A stretch of 64,000 nt of DNA from Lineus longissimus (GCF_910592395.1 NC_088310.1:25439491-25503490), one strand, 5' to 3'. Shown: positions 37,261 to 49,282, numbered from the stretch's first letter. Numbers and translations: made by a program. The notes: generated by a model from the letters alone, not told the origin.

Positions 37261-37862
37261 GCGTTTTGTTTTATAATGAGCGAGGTGAATGAGATACCGG
37301 TTTCTAGGTGATCATCGGGATATTATATCAACTTCTCAACGTGATCAGATATGACAACTGAAATGTGACCTGTCTCAATGATAATCATGCCCGCAAAAAT
37401 ACGCCAGGAGTTCATAAAACACAATACCCTTCGGTCGACTGTTACCAGTGAAATAAAATTTCAGCAGCCCCAACGGACCTTGGTGCGGGACTTGACATGA
37501 TTGCCCTTATTGACTTTGAGGTCTTGGTGAATAATTCACTACATGTTTTACCTATAGAATTTCCACATCAATATGATTATATTCCCAAGGAAAGGAGAAC
37601 GATAAAACTGGCCAGAATTAGCAATTCTAGTTGTGGCAATAGAATATACCAAGAAAGCCCACAGTATAAGTTATCAGTTGCATTATACTGCAACGCAGAA
37701 TCGAATATAAGTACTATTTATTATGAATCGAGACCATTTTTCTGTACTGGCTAACAAATGTTATCACAACAACAGTCTCATAGCTTTTGTAGAATCTAGT
37801 ATTTTCTGAGACCAATTCTATTGTTATATGTCTTGTAATAGTGTTTTCACATTTAGCCAATA

Positions 37863-38279
37863 GGCTTGTATATCATTTTATCATGTGAGCCCAATTGGGC
37901 TGTGTGTGTGGGGATAGACTCGTATGTCATTGTATGTCATTTTATCAAGTGAGCCCAATTGGCCTGTGTGTGGGATAGACTTGTATGTCATTGTATGTCA
38001 TTTTATCAAGTGAGCCCAATTGGCCTGTGTGTGGGATAGACTTGTATGTCATTGTATGTCATTTTATCAAGTGAGCCCAATTGGGCTGTGTGTGGGATAG
38101 ACTTGTATGTCATTGTATGTCATTTTATCAAGTGAGCCCAATTGGGCTGTGTGTGGGATAGACTTGTATGTCATTGTATGTCATTTTATCAAGTGAGCCC
38201 AATTGGGCTGTGTGTGGGGATAGACTTGTATGTCATTGTATGTCATTTTATCAAGTGAGCCCTAGTGGACTGTGTTTTG
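37863..38279 (+). repeat. Seven-copy minisatellite, 61-bp unit with a palindromic core
   Basis: GTGAGCC anchors fall at 37885, 37949, 38010, 38071, 38132, 38193 and 38255, giving spacings of 64, 61, 61, 61, 61 and 62. The unit contains a doubled GTATGTCATT word, TTTATCAAGTGAGCC, the 14-bp perfect palindrome AGCCCAATTGGGCT and a GTGTGTGGG(G)ATAGAC tail. The palindrome is intact in copies 1, 4, 5 and 6, has one changed base in copies 2 and 3 (GGCCT for GGGCT), and is lost in copy 7. The end copies are the most diverged and the internal ones nearly identical, as expected from unequal exchange. A 74-codon frame across its right end is a by-product. Confidence 0.95.
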
Positions 38280-38699
38280 ACCAAATAAAACAGACTGGAC
38301 CAATGCAGTCAGATGTGTTGTCTGTTATGCGTGTTTTGCCTAGAAGATGCTTGAGATTTCAAAGATTTCTAGGTTTTGTGATGTGGAAATGACATCCTGG
38401 ATGGAGCCCAGTTTAAAGAACATTCTTTAGCAGTCTCTCATAGGCAAATATACTGAAGTCCACAAAGCTTAGAACCAATGACTGAAAAGTCATCTTCAAA
38501 TGGTAAAATGCCACTGAAAGGACCATTAAGATCAAAGAGAAGATAGAAAGCATCACCAATTTTGGCGAGACTGGCCAAAGGATTACACCAAGGATTCAGA
38601 GGCTGACCACTTAGGCGGGCTATATGACACAAAATTACTGCTCGGAGGAAAAAAAGGCGAACAGTGTCCATTTAGTGGTAATGATGCATGGTTGTGGTC

Positions 38700-39060
38700 G
38701 GCAGGGAAGTGAGCGCGTTGATTACATTATCTTGCCGATACTAATCAACTTAGCGATGAACTCGCCAGCGGTTAATGAGCGCGGGGGACAAAAATCATGA
38801 AATATGTAAATGCGCACTGGTTAGCAGCGGTAAATGTTCACAAGGGCCCAGTCATTAGTTTGTCGATGTGATCATCTTGAACATATCGCATCTACGCAGC
38901 TTGCCACCTTGCAAAGCATCGCCGAGCTGGCAGTCAATAAATTACGAAGCATGTCCGGTCAGTCCTCATGGTAAAATACATCACCGCTTGAAATGGGGTG
39001 TCATGATAGATAATACCGGTGGCCATAACAGGGAGGTTTGTTGAAGGCCACAGGGACCGG
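38700..39060. promoter_or_regulatory. Possible cis-regulatory island
   Basis: CpG-enriched, with GCGTTGATTACATTATC near 38717 and CAATAAATTACG (38935-38946), whose CAATAAA is a posterior-Hox-type word. No open frame spans it. Regulatory role is inferred. Confidence 0.27.
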
Positions 39061-40980
39061 CTTCCCTTCAGATTAACTTGATTTAGCTGCGGAGAGTGGG
39101 CAGTTTTAACACCTTGTTAATGGATGAGAGACTGTGGTCTGACAGATGTAGAACACCTCGAATTGGATGCGAAGGTGGTAAATCAGTCAGCGTGGAAGGG
39201 TCAGAATTTATGGACTTGTCAGGATGATCAATGTTGACTACGATGTTTAGTCAAACTGGTTAGAGGAATTGACAAGACAACAATAACCATGAAGGTGAAT
39301 GAGAAATTGACAAGGAATGTATCAATTTTAAGTGCAGAGAAGACAGCTCAGCTAGCCGTAGTTAGGAATTTTTCTACGGGGAAACAAATTTGGATTTTAA
39401 CATCTGTTGATTTCTGCATTGTCCAGACAAAGAAGTCGTAAAGGCTCTCGTCTATCCTGAGAGAAGTAGCACCCTGCAAAAAAATTTCGTTCCAATTTTC
39501 AGTTTGACTTTGCATGCATCACGACCACCATTGAAAGCATATTGGCCAATTTGTTCTTCAATTAAAGTCCACACACTGGAGTGTTAAAATGCAAAATGCT
39601 CAAATTTTCCAACATTACATGACAGAAGCAAAAACCCGGGAGAACACTGTATGCTTTCTGTCATTAATGCGATGGATTGCTCAAGGAGAACCATAATACG
39701 CTCAAGCAATCCAACGAGGACCACCACGACTTCCCCACGCATCAGTAACCATGTTTCCAATCATCTTGGGTACATCCTTGCCATCGGCAAACTCAGAAAC
39801 TTCCTAATTATCCCATTTAATTTCTGAGAACGCGGTTAACACTTCGAGCATAAGCTTCGGCCTTGCTTTCTCATGCTATCAAAATCACGTTATAGAAATG
39901 ATTCTGCGGAGCTTTTGATAAAGTGCGCAAGGATGTTTCGAAACGACCCTTCGGGTCAAAAACATCATTTAATGTATTAAACCCATTTAGACATCATGTT
40001 CAGGAAATCATATAATGTATAATCAAATTTTTTCATCATGGTTTGGCCTGGGGTAGAAGACGGTTAGCCTAAGAATGCCATTTTCTTGAGCATTAGGAGC
40101 TAAATGAGCAGCATACTGAGGTATGGCTTTTCATGTTATATCGCAATGGCTTTATAATGGCAATGGCTTAGTACATGCCTCGTGTCCAGGAGGTCAAAGG
40201 TTGGAGACCAGCCGGTAAAGTTTGTTCCAATGCAACTAGTTGGTATCCACTGACCAAAAAGGGGCCTCGTATTAGAGATGGAAATATAGGCCTAAAGAGT
40301 TTGACAGAATCAAATTATCCAAAAATTACTGAAAGCCACTTATTTTGTTCATTCTGTTCTCTTATTTAGTTGAGATGAAAAGAAATGATACAAAGTTTTT
40401 TGTGCAAGAAAATCACTCCATCATCCCCACTTAGAAAGATTGGTCAATATCATCAAAAGGTTCATTAATTAGGCAATAATTAGCGAAATTCTATAACATT
40501 TCATACCGAAATGACCAGCAATGGGCTACTTAACAGCAGGCTCAAGATTCGCCAGTCAGTACATCGTAACTATAGATTATGTGTCAAATTGTCATTTTGC
40601 ATCTTGTATGATGTTTAGAGTAGAGAGCCATCGTATAGGTGAATCCCCTGGTCACTAGTGGATGAATGACTGCTGAGAATGAGTGTTGATTCAATGATTT
40701 TTGCATCAAGCAGTGTCCAATGAAGAGGAATTTTTAATGGTTTTCTTATTGTACTGGCAGGGTCTTTAGATGAGGACTTTTTCTGAGGGTGCTGGTACCT
40801 TGAAATTTTCATTCATTGTGTGAATGAGCATGCATGACCATGTGCAATTATACTGTTTTTGCTGCACCCTAGATTGTAGCTAGACTTCCACCAATATCAT
40901 CCATTCTTATTCACATAGAGCTAATTTCTAAAGATATATCAAGTTGGTAAAAAGCATCCTCAGGAAAATTCAACATGCCA
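39060..40980. other. Noncoding stretch, little recognised
   Basis: Mostly A+T-rich sequence. A small GACCC-TTC-GGGTC stem-loop lies at 39945-39957. Frames do not exceed 65 codons. Confidence 0.5.
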
Positions 40981-40989
40981 TAGAGATGG

Positions 40990-41175
40990 GTGGTCTACAG
41001 TATAGGCCTTCTCTCACCAGCGCACTTTGCTGTTAACCTAAGTAATGTGTACCACCAGGAAACGCTGTCAGCAATAACGTGGTCTACAGTATGAGCCCTC
41101 CCCTCACATCTGTACTTCTCTGAGGCTGAAGAGCATCCCTAACCATATTAGTAACATGTACCACCAGGAAACATG
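40990..41175. repeat. Diverged tandem duplication with an internal indel
   Basis: GTGGTCTACAGTAT occurs at 40990 and 41079 (offset 89). AGTAA(TG/CA)TGTACCACCAGG occurs at 41041 and 41150 (offset 109). The difference of 20 bp marks an insertion or deletion between the two shared blocks. The pair appears to be one duplicated segment of about 90-110 bp. Confidence 0.85.
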
Positions 41176-41179
41176 TAAG

Positions 41180-43140
41180 AATTATGACAGTAATCACAGA
41201 TGACAGGACAGCGCTGGAGCGGTCAGGGGAAAGACCCTCAAGAATACTGACCAAATGATGACAGGAGAAACTGAAATCAACACAGTTTGTCGTGATGGAG
41301 AAGAAGGACCATGAGCAGTAATATAGAAAGCAAAAGAAAAACATTTCTCTAAGAAATTAAAGTGAAATCGACTTACCAATTATTAACTTGTAATATCGTT
41401 AATCCTGTATCTTGTGCCAGCTGTTTCTTTTGTTCCTCTGAGGGATATGGATGCTGGAAAGAGCAAAATCATCCAAAAATAACTAAGGTGATGAACATAG
41501 AATGCATAGAAATATGTCACCAGATGCAATATGCCATACGAATAATTCAGGAATTGCATGATTTAGGAACTACTGAATTCAGCAAACCTACATATTTCAT
41601 ATAGAATACGCTATTGGGAAGTTTGGGACAAAACCTTAGGAAAACAAGGACCAGACTTCCCAAGAAATTACTCAAAGATTGGTAGGTTAACAACCCCCAG
41701 GCCCTATGAGGAAGGATATCCTATACCACTCACAGAAAAAAAGACATTGTTCACGTCCGAAACAAAAACCAGGATCCAATTACCAATCGGCACACGCAGG
41801 GGGCAGAATTCCTGCCTTTTACTGTTATTAATGAAGAAACCGTTGAATCTCAACATTAGTGAGAGACAGAACAGGAAAAAACGTGTGTGTCAAGATTTTT
41901 TTTTAAATTGGAAAAGAAAATGTATGCTGATGAGGAATCATTAAACGTGTCCTGGATGTGGATGATTCAATGAAAAAATCAAGAACGATGATTTTCACAG
42001 CAAATATTTCAGCTGTACCTAAGCAGTTTAGAAGAAGAATTTGCCAAAGAGAACTGGTAGCAGTGATCGAAATAGAAAATCATGACCTATCATCTACTCA
42101 TAATGCTAATTCAACATTGAAAATTCTCAAAGATTTTTTACGCATGAAATAATGGGAGGACTTTTACGAGCATGCGTGACGGACCATTTTAATGCACCAA
42201 CATCCCAGTGGAGGTTTCTCATCTAAAAAGGCTGATTCTTTTCAACGTGAACATTTGTCTTTATAATGGACAATTTATACAAAAAATTGAAATAAGGACG
42301 TCATCTTCGTTTTTCGAATCTAAATAATTCCATTACTTTAATGCCCTCAATAAATGCACAGAGGAACTACAGCTGCATGCGATAAGGATTTTACAGACCA
42401 TTAAGTTCCAGCGATGGTAGTATGTTATATTTTTTGGCAAATGAAATTGGTTTTTGAAAGTCTAAAAATCCCATGATTTCCAATTCTTGGCAGCAGAAAT
42501 CAGAGGATGAGTTTTTGAGAACCTGTTAAACTATTCTGACCAAATCACATTTTCAGACTAATTTTTTTTTGGGTATTCTGTAGAATGTTTATTTGCAGCA
42601 GTTAGGCTTGATGATCTTTGTTTAGTCATTTGCTGAACCATCACACAGCCTTAAATTCAAAGGATGGATTATAATTATCCTAATAAATCTTATGTTATTA
42701 CATGATTTATCATTATTCTGCATCAAATCCACAGAACTCACCCCAGAGTAAAACCACCTGTTTAACGTGCAAATAAAATGTTTGTCGAAGGCAGAGTGCA
42801 CAACCACATCCATCATTCCCTTGTTTGTAAATCTTTAAATAACTGCAAACGAACAATCACACAAAGCTGAAATAACCCACAGATAACATCGATTCTATTG
42901 GGTGGAAAGTGAACATCCCCATAGGGCTGTTTAAAGATAAGGCCCTTTTCCTTTTTTATCCCTCGTGACAATAGGATCATAGTGAAGATAACTTTAGACA
43001 CTATAGACAATGGTGGGCAGGTGACTTGGACAATATAGAAGTCAAGAGCTAAGTCAACAGGAAGTCATCCTAATGGCTGACTATTATGTGACATAAAAAG
43101 AATAGATTTACAATCAGTAACAAGAGGGAGAAAATCTGGA
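41180..43140. other. Noncoding stretch, little recognised
   Basis: Short chance frames only (86 codons or fewer). CAGGGGGCAG (41797-41806) fits the 3' part of the CTCF core and lies beside a GGCAG-AATTC-CTGCC stem-loop (41802-41816). Nothing else stood out. Confidence 0.45.
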
Positions 43141-43659
43141 AAAATCCCTGCAAATTCCATTTCCTGTATGTGAGCCCCTTATAACGCGAGCAGCTGTAAC
43201 TGATGCATAATTACAAAAAATAATTAAGGTCTGAATAGTTTTGTAAACGAGTCATGGCGACCTCCGAGTTAATGAGATGGTGGTTTGGGTTTCAGTGACA
43301 CTACTTGTGGAGGAAATCACATGTACAGGGCAGCTCAGAAAAAAATGACACCTTTTTCTTCATCATATTTCTGCAACTGTTGCAGTTTTCCCGAAGATAT
43401 ATGCCAAAAATCCACTTTTGCTCACTTTTTTCAAGAACTTCTTTGCCAAGTCACTTATATATCTAAGGTACAGGAGTTCTTGATCTTTGAAAAGATGCTA
43501 GTGCCAGGCAAGCTGAGATTGAGTCCGGTATTCAAGACACCAACATCTATTGCAAACATTACAGCCAAATGCCATAGGTGCCCGCACTTTTTAAACATCA
43601 AATTGTTTATGAGGCGAGAAAGTTATCTTGGCTAGCAAATAAATTGTATAATTGGCAAA

Positions 43660-44090
43660 AGAAACTAGAGCACAGCGCCGTCAGCTAAACCACGGAGCAC
43701 TACTTACCGTACATTCTTAAAAATAAATATTTGTGGTAAATAAACGATCATAGCGCGGGCCTGTTAGTCGGTGTATACAGCCTCTTTATCGGGATGCATC
43801 ACAGGTCTCGAGGGAGAGAGATACAGTGCATCATCTTCCTTCATTTCCCTCGAGTACCCGCTACCATCTTCTAACTGCCTGCCTATTCTCTCCATTCCGG
43901 AGAACTGTTACATTAAAGTCTCTAAATGATAAATGACATCGTCATCATAATGATCTTCTTCATTAAAACATGGTCGGAAAAACACGTTAGGGCTGTGAAA
44001 TGGTACGGCTTCATTTCAGATGCGGCCATATTGTGTGGCTCATGCGGCGATGGTGTGATAGTTGTAACACGTCTGCTTCAATGAAGGAGT
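43660..44090. promoter_or_regulatory. Possible cis-regulatory island
   Basis: A long CpG-enriched patch with TTAAAAATAAATATT (MEF2/forkhead-like, near 43717), TGTGGT (43732-43737, Runx type), TTCCGGA (43895-43901, ETS type) and ATGAC-ATC-GTCAT (43933-43945, an inverted pair of ATF-type half-sites). The variety and spacing suit an enhancer. No open frame was found. Confidence 0.28.
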
Positions 44091-44616
44091 AGGGAATTAA
44101 ATCGAGGGCACAAATCAAAGAGCTAATGTTTTTCTTGGTTTTTTTTCATCAAAAAGATGCGAAAATATAGTAAAGGGTGTCAAAATATACAACAAATCTC
44201 CTTCACAAGACTAAAGTCACGAAAACTGGTGTAATTTTTAATACACTATTTTGACTGCTGAGGGGTTATGGATAAATTCTGGACGACAAATCATGATAAT
44301 GAATTGCGTGAGCTCAGGAATTTCTTTGCTTACAGCTTTAAAGGTAAAACTTTATTTCTTAGAGTGTATGCTGCTCATACCGCAATATGTTCTTGCCAAG
44401 AACATTTCCACGACCCAAAACTTGACCAGGAAAATCCCCATCCCGATTCCCCATAATGTTAAATTTTAATGAAATCTCCGCCAGACGCATTAAGCGCTGG
44501 CAAAGAATAGCCACTCTAGGTGCCGTAGATGATCTGTTCTGCGACAGGTAAACCAGTGAAGTACCACCAAGAAATTGACTAATCTCGAATCTGGTATTGA
44601 GATAAAAGCCAGCATT

Positions 44617-45060
44617 AGTGTTGAGAGGTCCTCTAAACTTTACCATCAGATATTGTACGCTTGTGATAATGTACACGGGAAATGTGGCCAGGCGTTGGCT
44701 AACCCTTATAGTCGAATCAGTAATGGGATACTGGTTTAATGTTTTGACGAAAAAGAAAAATGTTTTTCAGCATTTTCTTCCACTGAAGGATCAGTGTTGA
44801 GAGGTATTCTTACTACGCAATCAGTAGAAATGTTTCGAGGCGCAGGCTTACCCTTGTACACTCCAGTATGGCCAAATTGGTAATGTGATATTGGTCTAAT
44901 GTTTTGAGGGAGGGGAAGAAGTTTGTCAACATTTTCTTCCACTGAAGGGTCACTGTTAAGAGGTATCCTAATGTACACTCACTGGAAATGTGGGGAAGTG
45001 CAGGGTATTATATACAGTATCCAGTACGGTCATGTGATACTGGTAATTTTCCTCAAATGT
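44617..45060. repeat. Three-copy diverged tandem repeat, 159-176-bp unit
   Basis: The unit starts (A)GTGTTGAGAGGT at 44617, 44793 and, as CTGTTAAGAGGT, at 44952, giving periods of 176 and 159. Shared blocks include GAAATGT-GG, AATG(G/T)GATA(C/T)TGGT, AATGTTTT and CATTTTCTTCCACTGAAGG. Read on the minus strand, the junctions of units 2 and 3 both encode RIPLN(T/S)DPSVEEN in one open frame (44736-44978), because 159 is a multiple of three. I do not call a gene: the frame closes and no flanking coding signal is seen. Confidence 0.85.
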
Positions 45061-45554
45061 TTTTTTATCATGGCAATATCTCCAATTAGCTGTTTGATAT
45101 CAGGAATAAGCCGATATTGTGTAATCTTTAGATCAAGGAACGAGATCAAACACCACGTAGAAATACTACCCACAATTCCACGTTTGTGATCATACCTACA
45201 CTTTGTGATCACATTACTGAACTCGGTATACTCGGTGGGGGAAAAACGGGGAAAAACGCAGTGAAGTATCTATTTTGGTTGGGGGTATCAGCTTAAACGA
45301 CCCATAGGTCAAACTTTGCTGGTACATGGAGAAAGAAAGGTTTGCAAATCAGTACTTTGTGTCAGAGCGAATGATTGATGGAGTAACAGAGGTGGAGAGA
45401 TGTAGCCTAGGGATGTGAGAGATAGAGGACTGGCTGATCCAGTTATACCAAGTCTCAATGACTGCCTATAAGAACTCTCAATAGAATAAACATTTGCTTC
45501 CTCTAGTTTCACTGATCTAAGCTTGCTTTTGAATACTCGAGTTAGGCCCTTTTC

Positions 45555-45604
45555 AATGAGTCTAAATTCAGACTCATTTTGAGGAGTCTTAATATGGACT
45601 CATT
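45555..45604. repeat. Tandemly duplicated stem-loop
   Basis: The first element (45555-45578) has perfect 9-bp arms, AATGAGTCT and AGACTCATT, around AAATTC. The second (45581-45604) matches it at about 18 of 24 positions and keeps a 5-bp stem, GAGTC and GACTC. GAGTC thus appears four times in alternating orientation within 50 bp. It resembles a series of AP-1-like half-sites, although none is the exact TGAGTCA. Confidence 0.88.
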
Positions 45605-45959
45605 CGAAATCGAAATCCGAAGGAAGTGATTCAAACTAATGACTGGTCCAGAACTGATGTACCTTTGAATATATCACTGAGACAAACTTGAACCCAGAAG
45701 TGGCATTCATATCATAGTTTTCATCAAACAAACATAAACACATAGAAAGAAAGTTCTATTAGTGCCTGGATCTCTCAAAGTTTTTACCCTTGATTCTCAT
45801 TATAACCCAATTCGAGTGATTTATGGATATAAGTGAATTAAAAACTAGCAAACAATGGGTGTCCCGAACGAGCAATCTCGGAGAGAATATAATCCAAGGG
45901 AAGGACAGCAGCTTGATCAGAAGTAATCACAATTGTCTATTACATTAAACAAATGGTAC

Positions 45960-46620
45960 TAGTGATCTGTCTCAAATCGTGCGGCCGCTAAATGCTCTTT
46001 TCATATCCCATGATGCACCACTGGGGAAGTAAAATGAGTCCTGATCAGAATTTGTGAGAATGGTTCGTATAGCGGAAGCCGTCGCTAATCTGATTGGTGG
46101 GCCCAGAGCTAACGACGAATCAAATGGACAACCAAATTAATTGCATTTTCTAAGACAATGAGATCGCAATGTTCTGGCGTAATTTCTTAATTTGTACGAT
46201 TTGAAACTAAAGCTTTTCTGTTGCAAACTGGTGTTGCTCCCGGTGGATAGTCTGTCGTCTGCCAGTTTCGGGGTCATAGTTGTGGGACGACGCCATCTTA
46301 TCCGATAGCAGCGACGCTAATCGTATAGAGGATGACAAAGTATGCATCATGATTTGACTAAGTCACTCTGGAAAAGAGTTATCTGCCTAAAAGCCTTAAC
46401 CAATTCGATTTTGACGCAACGTCCGATGATATTTGACGGCATCACAAACGACGACACACAAATTGCTGATGAGATTGTACCAAACGTGGGAAGGACACAC
46501 AAGACAGTCATAACAATGGCGACAGGGGGTAACATCAGCGCAAATATTCTTTGTTCCCAAAATGCCAATTTTGACGATTTGTTGTCAGACGACTAGATAT
46601 TGTCGACATTCATCATCTCT
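45960..46620. promoter_or_regulatory. Possible cis-regulatory island
   Basis: Contains the CpG-rich 8-mer GCGGCCGC (45981-45988), AATTAATTG near 46135, a YY1-type GCCATCTT (46292-46299) overlapping a GATA-type CTTATC (46297-46302), and an exact Su(H)-type CGTGGGAA (46485-46492). An 84-codon plus frame (46342-46596) has a 73-codon antisense shadow, and neither is recognised. A promoter cannot be excluded at 46260-46310, since YY1 words next to start sites are common, but no transcript evidence is available. Confidence 0.27.
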
Positions 46621-46889
46621 CATCTCAAATCGCTACCGCCAGGACACCGGTAGTCACAAACTCCTTGGGGCACTTAGAGAAATTAGTTCTTACTCACACA
46701 AATATTGTCACCCGGTACTCTCTGATGAACAAAACAAGTTTGTTCTTCACACGGACCCGTGATTGATATCAACAGAGAACGTACAACCATTCAAATTTTC
46801 GAACATGCGTCCCATTCACTCTGTTTACAAACTAACAATTCGATTCTTTCTCTTCTCAATAAGATTTATCATGCCAATCCTATAAATCA

Positions 46890-47110
46890 ATGGCATTTTT
46901 CAATTTTCCTCGCTTGATTTGTCTGAGAGTGAATCTTTGGCGCGCTATAATTCCAAAAGTTTTCACCCATTGACCATTTCGGTCGCCATGGGCCAAAACA
47001 ATTTGATAAGAGACAGATATCAGGATGATGATTAGAAGTGAATAGATGGCTTCCAATCAATGTCCGGCCTTGTACGGGGACCACGCCAGCTTAACAAGCT
47101 TGCGACCATC
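46890..47110. promoter_or_regulatory. Possible cis-regulatory island
   Basis: A CpG-enriched patch with TGATAAG (47004-47010, GATA type), CCAATCAATG and CGGTCGCCATGGGCC blocks. A 65-codon minus frame is chance-length. Regulatory role is inferred. Confidence 0.2.
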
Positions 47111-48339
47111 TTACTTGAGAAGATGGAGAAACTAGCACCAGTTGATACAGGCAGATTTGTGCGCAGACCATTTAGACTTAGACGGGGATTGGCGGCGAGA
47201 CTTTCATTCCTCGGAACAAATTGATAAGCAGCTATTACTCAAGAGAGAAAATGAAGATTCCTTAACCATTTGTGACTTATTTCAATAACTAAACCTTATA
47301 AATTTAGGTAAATTTTTATTTAAAACAAATGTACATGATGTAGGAGGTTCCTTAGATGCAAATAAGGTCTTCCTTCTTCTTCCCCGTCATTCGATTCACT
47401 TTAGCTGAGACATAATATCTAGCCAGAATAACATAGACAAAATTGAGATGGATCTTTTAGAAACTGCGGAGAAATTTCAGATGCACTCGAGCAGGATAGC
47501 TCTTACATACTTGTAAATACGATGAGGTTTCAGATTCTACTTCAAAGTGTTTGATAAAAGGATTGCAACTCAACTTAAAAAATCAATGTTGTTTTTAGCA
47601 AAAAACAGGAAACGAAGATGAGCTGGGATCGAAAGTTGACCATTATTTGCATACTTGTATGAATAGCAGTGAAATCTGGTCGCATATCATGGTCACAGAC
47701 AAAATTATGTTCATTTTATTATTGAATTCAATGTAAAACTCTACACCAAGGTGCCTTAACCATAATGACTGCTCATGAAAGACAAGATTTAGCAACCTGG
47801 ACAGGAGATATCATAGACTTGGTACTTTTGGTCAGTGTATGAAAATTTAAACTGTACTTACTGTTAAATGTTGGAAGAGCCAGGCTCTCATTATATTTGT
47901 TGCTACTTTTGGGAAAATTCCTCTTTTCTTCTGTCGTTTTTGCGTGCGCTCGTCTGACTCTTCGTCCGCTGTCCCCTCCCCTGACCCAATACTGTTATCT
48001 AAACCATCACCTAAAACGAGAAAAAGAAACGCATATTAAAAAATGTGGGTATATTTTACTTTTAAAAGAAATCAACATCGCAGAAGATTTGACAAATCTC
48101 CAAAGATTAGGAAAATCACATTCAAATTACCCATTAGATGACGATCACAGGTAATGAGATACAAAACATCAAAATTACCGAAGATCGGCAGAAAAAATTG
48201 CAAAGATCACAAAAAATTACCATCAGATGACAAACTGTTTTGTTAAATGATATCAAAGGAGATGATTCGTTAAACCCTATTGTTTCCCTTTCACCGAGTA
48301 TTAGGCATCTTTAAAAGGTTTCATTGTCTTGTTAGCGGG

Positions 48340-48560
48340 ACTGAGAAATGACGCGATTTAAGATTTCAAAGATCTGCGCGAATCTGATTAGCCGTCTTAA
48401 CCTCACAAAGCGACTTTTGGGAAAAAATACGACGGATATCGGGGATGACTTCTTGATTGAGGTAAAACTTATCCGTCGTGAATTATCATCATCAGTAAAT
48501 TGCATTCAGATTGGACGTGTCCAAGTTAAAAAGCTAATGATCTTCTGACTCGGTTTTGAG
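48340..48560. promoter_or_regulatory. Possible cis-regulatory island with a spaced inverted repeat
   Basis: A CpG-enriched patch. ACGACGGATA (48429-48438) and TATCCGTCGT (48470-48479) are exact reverse complements separated by 31 bp, so the two arm centres lie 41 bp apart, close to four helical turns. A 66-codon plus frame runs through it without recognisable product. Confidence 0.27.
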
Positions 48561-48742
48561 ATGAGATAAAAGTTTGTTTGAATTCAAAGCGTACAGGAGG
48601 ATAAGTACAGAGGAGAAATGTCGCAGTTAGGTAAGGGAGTCATTTGGCTCCAAAATGCTTTGATTTATGTTGGAATTTTTTATTCGATAGTTAGAATTGA
48701 AGATGAAATCACGTGTTTGTGAGTCTTTGATTGAATAAAATA

Positions 48743-48755
48743 AGGTCAGTGACCT
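48743..48755. promoter_or_regulatory. Perfect inverted nuclear-receptor element, 1-bp spacing (IR1)
   Basis: AGGTCA-G-TGACCT matches the IR1 consensus RGKTCANTGAMCY exactly. IR1 is the high-affinity element of ecdysone-receptor/RXR and FXR/RXR heterodimers. Twelve fixed bases are not expected by chance in 64 kb at this composition. Flanks are A+T-rich and otherwise plain. Occupancy is inference. Confidence 0.4.
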
Positions 48756-49282
48756 CTCTGCTTATAGAATACGGGGAAAGTACTAATGACATAAAATGAC
48801 AAAAATAAACACTTTAAAACTTTGCATGACTCATGATGCTTCAGCAACATCAAACAGATCTTAAACATTGTTGAAACAAAAAATTTTATTTTTACAATTT
48901 TGAAGAAGATTTGAATTACTCAGCAGTAAGAGGCGTAGCAGTGCTTTTCATCAGTATGAACAAAGTCTAAGCCATTACTTAGCAGTGTTTTATAGTTTAA
49001 GAACATTTTCCTGGAAATATATTGTCATTCTATTTCCAACATTTCCAACAACTCAGAAAAAAACCCCATAGCTATGTCATTGTGTCCTTTGCTGGAGGAG
49101 GAAGGGGTTAAAAGAGGACATATGCAGGATTACAGATGACTGACCACATCCATACACAAATCCAATGCAATTCGATAATGAGAACTCTAAAGACCATGTC
49201 CACTTTTATTCCCAATCTCAGATATCAGGAAAGCTATGCATATGCTATTATAGATACTATTACAGCTCATGTATATCAATAT

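Noticed and set aside
38168-38392. 74-codon frame with internal repetition
   Set aside because: It is a by-product of the 61-bp minisatellite. Its period is not a multiple of three and the frame shows no coding bias.
43316-43640. GTACAGGGCAGCTCAGAAAA start followed by a 104-codon frame, resembling the ends of some invertebrate DNA transposons
   Set aside because: I could not find a matching inverted end downstream, a target-site duplication or a transposase motif.
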